Translations under genes and position numbers: made by a program | Source: Candidatus Eiseniibacteriota bacterium | Lineage (GTDB): Bacteria; Arandabacterota; Arandabacteria; Arandabacterales; Arandabacteraceae | Assembly (NCBI GenBank): GCA_030592245.1 | Contig: JAUVJV010000113.1 | Coordinates: 1-7,038, forward strand | Reading direction: 5' to 3' | Length of the DNA: 7,038 bases | Notes under the pieces: generated by a model | Seen by the model: only the letters and a program-made list of their open reading frames with translations | What the model was told of the DNA's origin: nothing | Databases searched by the model: none | Part shown: one piece after another, positions 4,633 to 7,038 of the stretch | Position numbering within the stretch: the stretch's first letter is position 1 | How the letters are laid out: the number at the start of each line of letters is the position of its first letter

Positions 4633-7038
4633 GACCCGCGAAGATGAGACCCCACAAGACCCATGTCCATATGAAATACGCCATCGTGTGCGTGGTTCTT
4701 CTCCTTGCCTACATGCTCGCATCGCCGGCTTCGGGTCGACCCAAGATACCGAAGATAATGCATGAGACGGAGCACTCAGTATCGCCCGTGTTGCTTTCCG
4801 GCTCGGGGAGCGATACCACGTGCATCTACTTCGAGGATTTCCAGGACGGCGCAAGCGGCTGGGTGCCTATCGACTTGCTGGAGGTTGACACAACACTCTA
4901 CTGGCGTCATGCGACCTACGACCATGGAGACGGACATGGTGAGCGCGGGGTGATGTGGTGCGGTGACAGCATCGGCACCTGGGCGACCCCGCCAGGCTAC
5001 GGGAACAACTGGACACAGTACCTGACCAAGGACTTCGACCTTGGTTCCGGGATGCTGCAAGACCATGAAGTCAGATATGAGTTCCAGTATGACACCGAGA
5101 CTGACTGGGACTTAGTGTACCTGGACGTATCCACCGACGGGGGAGAAAACTTCACCAACCTTGAGACCTGGACCAGCAATTCATCGGGGTTTCTCGCCGA
5201 CACTACGAGTCTTTACTCCTACGCCGGCCAGGTGGTCACGCTGCGATTCCGCTTCGAGTCCGACGGGACCGTCAGCGATGAGGACGGGAGCTATGACTCC
5301 AACGGTGCCGTCCGCCTGGACTGGATAGAGGTCACCGGATATGCGCGGGACAATTTTGATTCAGACAGCGACGGCTGGGTGGCGTCAACCACGCCACCTT
5401 CTCAGCATGCCCTCGAGTACCGCCTGGAGGAGATCCCCGGCTGCGAGGTCGACCGTCCCTGCGACGGCTACTGCTGGAGCTGGGTGGCCTGGGAGGAGAC
5501 CACAGGTGTATTCCCCTTCGAGAAGGATTTCACTCCTATATCCATCGGGATCGAGTCACCGGTGATCGACATACCCACCGATGCCAGTGAATATGTCCTC
5601 AGGTTCGATGTCTATGCCAATCTGCCGATCAACAACCTCGTGTTCTACCAGTGGGAGGTTGCCACGCCACCCCTGTGGACCTGGGAAAACGATAATTGGG
5701 CTCACCATGCTGTGGCTGGCTTTATCTCATTCGTGACGGACTTGACACCCTTCATGACTCCAGGCGCCAACCAGATGAAGATCCGCCTCGCCGGCCAGGA
5801 CATGTATGACGAGTGGGGTGGGAGCTACCCCTGGACCGGGGTGCATACTCCGGCGCCAATGTTCGACAATGTGGCGGTCTACGCCAGGAACACGAGCGCT
5901 TCCGGCGTCGACGACTCTCCGACATATTGTGCAGATGACTCCGACGGAGACGGGGTCTTCGGCGCGAAGGATTCGTGCTCGACCGAGGACGCTTCCGGGT
6001 TCGACAGTTACGGGAACGGCTGTATTGATGATGGCGCAGGCGGGCGCCATACCGAGTACTGGGACCGTTCGGTCTTCCCTCTCACCTACTACATACACGA
6101 ATCAGGAGCGCCCGGCATAAGCGATGGGAGTGATACCACGGCCATCATCGATGCCTTCGACAACTGGACGCTGGGCCTCTGTGATGCGCAGGCCCTCTAC
6201 GGCGGCCTGACTGCCGACGCGGACGCGGACGCCTTCGATGAGACCAACCTGGTCACGTTTGCGGATCCCGACTACCGGTTCGGAGCCGGCGTGATTGCCG
6301 TCGGGCTTACAACCTCGTTCACCGAGCCCACCTGGTTTGCCAATCAGTGGTGGCGCCCGGGTGAGATAATGGACTCAGACATAATCTTCAACTCCGACAT
6401 GGATTTCCGGACACCCACGGATGGGCCCGTGGACGGTATCCAGATCGAGGCAGTGACAACTCACGAGGCAGGCCACCTGTTCGGGCTATCTCACACGCCG
6501 GTGCAATCTTCCACCATGTATTTCATCCTGCCGCCGGGCCTGGAAGCGGCATCCCTCGAAGCCGACGACCGGGCGGCCATGATCAAGGCATACGGTTACT
6601 GGGAGTATATGTTGTCCGTCAGCCGGCTCACCGGCACGGTGACCGACGGCTATACCAGCAACCCCTTGCCCGGGGCTGCGGTTTTTGCGATTGACGCGGC
6701 CAGCGGTGACACCGCCGCCTGTGAATATACGCTTCCTGATGGCACCTATTCATTCCTGGATCTGCCTGACGGCCAATACTATGTCTCGATCCATCCCTTG
6801 GACGGCAGCTCGGCCGTGGGCTATATCCATCCTGCCTATGTTAATGCTCTTATCGAGAGCACGGCGGTCACGCTCTTCGTTCCCGAGTCCTGGGACTCCT
6901 CGGAATCAGCCTACGATGATGCTGCCGTTAAGGATCCCCTCACCGTTATGGAGAATACTGAGACGGTAGCCGATATCGTCACCAATATCGACGACACGCC
7001 CCCCGAGGTCATCGTCGTGGTACCGGATTCCAACGCTA
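4629..7038 (+). CDS. Secreted M10/matrixin-type zinc metalloprotease, partial (3' end beyond the right edge)
   Basis: The frame is open for 803 codons to the window edge. Residues 1-36 form a Sec signal peptide with a basic, His-containing N-region and the core IVCVVLLLAYMLA. Two beta-sandwich (jelly-roll/MAM-like) domains follow. The first, about 65-238, opens with FEDFQDGASGWV and carries a WCGD and GYGNNW signature; the second, about 241-421, opens with DNFDSDSDGWV. A Cys/Asp-rich linker, about 434-468 (CADDSDGDGV, then KDSC, ending NGC), resembles a thrombospondin type-3 calcium site. The catalytic domain, about 473-660, contains the zinc motif HEAGHLFGLSH with ligands His612, His616 and His622, general base Glu613, and the Met-turn at Met630 in STMY. 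Residues about 665-740 look like a carboxypeptidase-regulatory-like beta domain (LTGTVTDG, then PDGTYSFLDLPDGQYYVSI). A further domain starts near TPPEVIVVVP and is cut off. All zinc residues are present, so it should be an active extracellular peptidase. No matrixin cysteine-switch motif (PRCGxPD) is visible. Translation is coupled to the preceding gene. Its C-terminal anchoring or sorting signal lies outside the window. Confidence 0.92.
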   Translation, partial: MRPAKMRPHKTHVHMKYAIVCVVLLLAYMLASPASGRPKIPKIMHETEHSVSPVLLSGSGSDTTCIYFEDFQDGASGWVPIDLLEVDTTLYWRHATYDHGDGHGERGVMWCGDSIGTWATPPGYGNNWTQYLTKDFDLGSGMLQDHEVRYEFQYDTETDWDLVYLDVSTDGGENFTNLETWTSNSSGFLADTTSLYSYAGQVVTLRFRFESDGTVSDEDGSYDSNGAVRLDWIEVTGYARDNFDSDSDGWVASTTPPSQHALEYRLEEIPGCEVDRPCDGYCWSWVAWEETTGVFPFEKDFTPISIGIESPVIDIPTDASEYVLRFDVYANLPINNLVFYQWEVATPPLWTWENDNWAHHAVAGFISFVTDLTPFMTPGANQMKIRLAGQDMYDEWGGSYPWTGVHTPAPMFDNVAVYARNTSASGVDDSPTYCADDSDGDGVFGAKDSCSTEDASGFDSYGNGCIDDGAGGRHTEYWDRSVFPLTYYIHESGAPGISDGSDTTAIIDAFDNWTLGLCDAQALYGGLTADADADAFDETNLVTFADPDYRFGAGVIAVGLTTSFTEPTWFANQWWRPGEIMDSDIIFNSDMDFRTPTDGPVDGIQIEAVTTHEAGHLFGLSHTPVQSSTMYFILPPGLEAASLEADDRAAMIKAYGYWEYMLSVSRLTGTVTDGYTSNPLPGAAVFAIDAASGDTAACEYTLPDGTYSFLDLPDGQYYVSIHPLDGSSAVGYIHPAYVNALIESTAVTLFVPESWDSSESAYDDAAVKDPLTVMENTETVADIVTNIDDTPPEVIVVVPDSNA

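Noticed and set aside
4099..4854. Minus-strand open frame of 251 codons.
   Set aside because: It lies opposite two convincing plus-strand genes with signal peptides and a coupled start. Its translation is rich in Arg, Ser and Pro without a recognisable fold, as expected from an antisense shadow in GC-rich DNA.
6213..6242. GACGCG tandem encoding Asp-Ala repeats before FDE in the protease domain.
   Set aside because: Asp/Ala-rich segments before an F-D-x-x-N stretch are common in this kind of secreted metalloprotease, so it was not judged unusual.

Overview
The window looks like a piece of chromosome from an uncultured, moderately GC-rich environmental bacterium. The combination of exported TPR-CHAT proteins, FecR-like proteins and matrixin-type metalloproteases with jelly-roll and regulatory-like domains is one I associate with FCB-group or neighbouring candidate phyla (for example Eisenbacteria- or Zixibacteria-like genomes). 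This placement is a judgement from protein style and was not tested by search. The visible promoters are ordinary sigma70-like, which argues mildly against a classical Bacteroidetes.

Layout. From base 413 leftwards, off the left edge, runs a minus-strand gene for an exported FecR-like protein; only its first 137 codons are present. A 388-base divergent intergenic region (414-801) holds two outward-facing promoters that share the same nine bases at the -10 position. It also holds an imperfect inverted repeat and an 11-base direct repeat in the leader of the rightward transcript. Rightwards, 802-3972 encodes a 1056-residue exported protein with about eleven TPRs and a C-terminal CHAT (caspase-like) protease domain with an intact His/Cys dyad. 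After an 87-base gap, 4060-4632 encodes a 190-residue secreted protein of a small uncharacterised family. Its stop overlaps the start of the last gene (ATGA). That last gene runs from 4629 past the right edge and encodes a large secreted M10/matrixin-type zinc metalloprotease with two N-terminal beta-sandwich domains, a calcium-binding TSP3-like linker, the catalytic domain and a carboxypeptidase-regulatory-like domain.

How they may work together. The three rightward genes are probably one transcription unit, with translational coupling between the last two. All four proteins carry Sec-type signal peptides, so the locus appears dedicated to functions outside the cytoplasm. One cysteine protease of the caspase fold and one zinc metalloprotease are encoded together with a FecR-like protein and a small partner candidate. 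An exported proteolytic system, with the CHAT protein acting on the metalloprotease or on another envelope protein, is a testable inference and is not shown by the sequence. No RNA genes, mobile elements, CRISPR arrays or tRNAs were seen.
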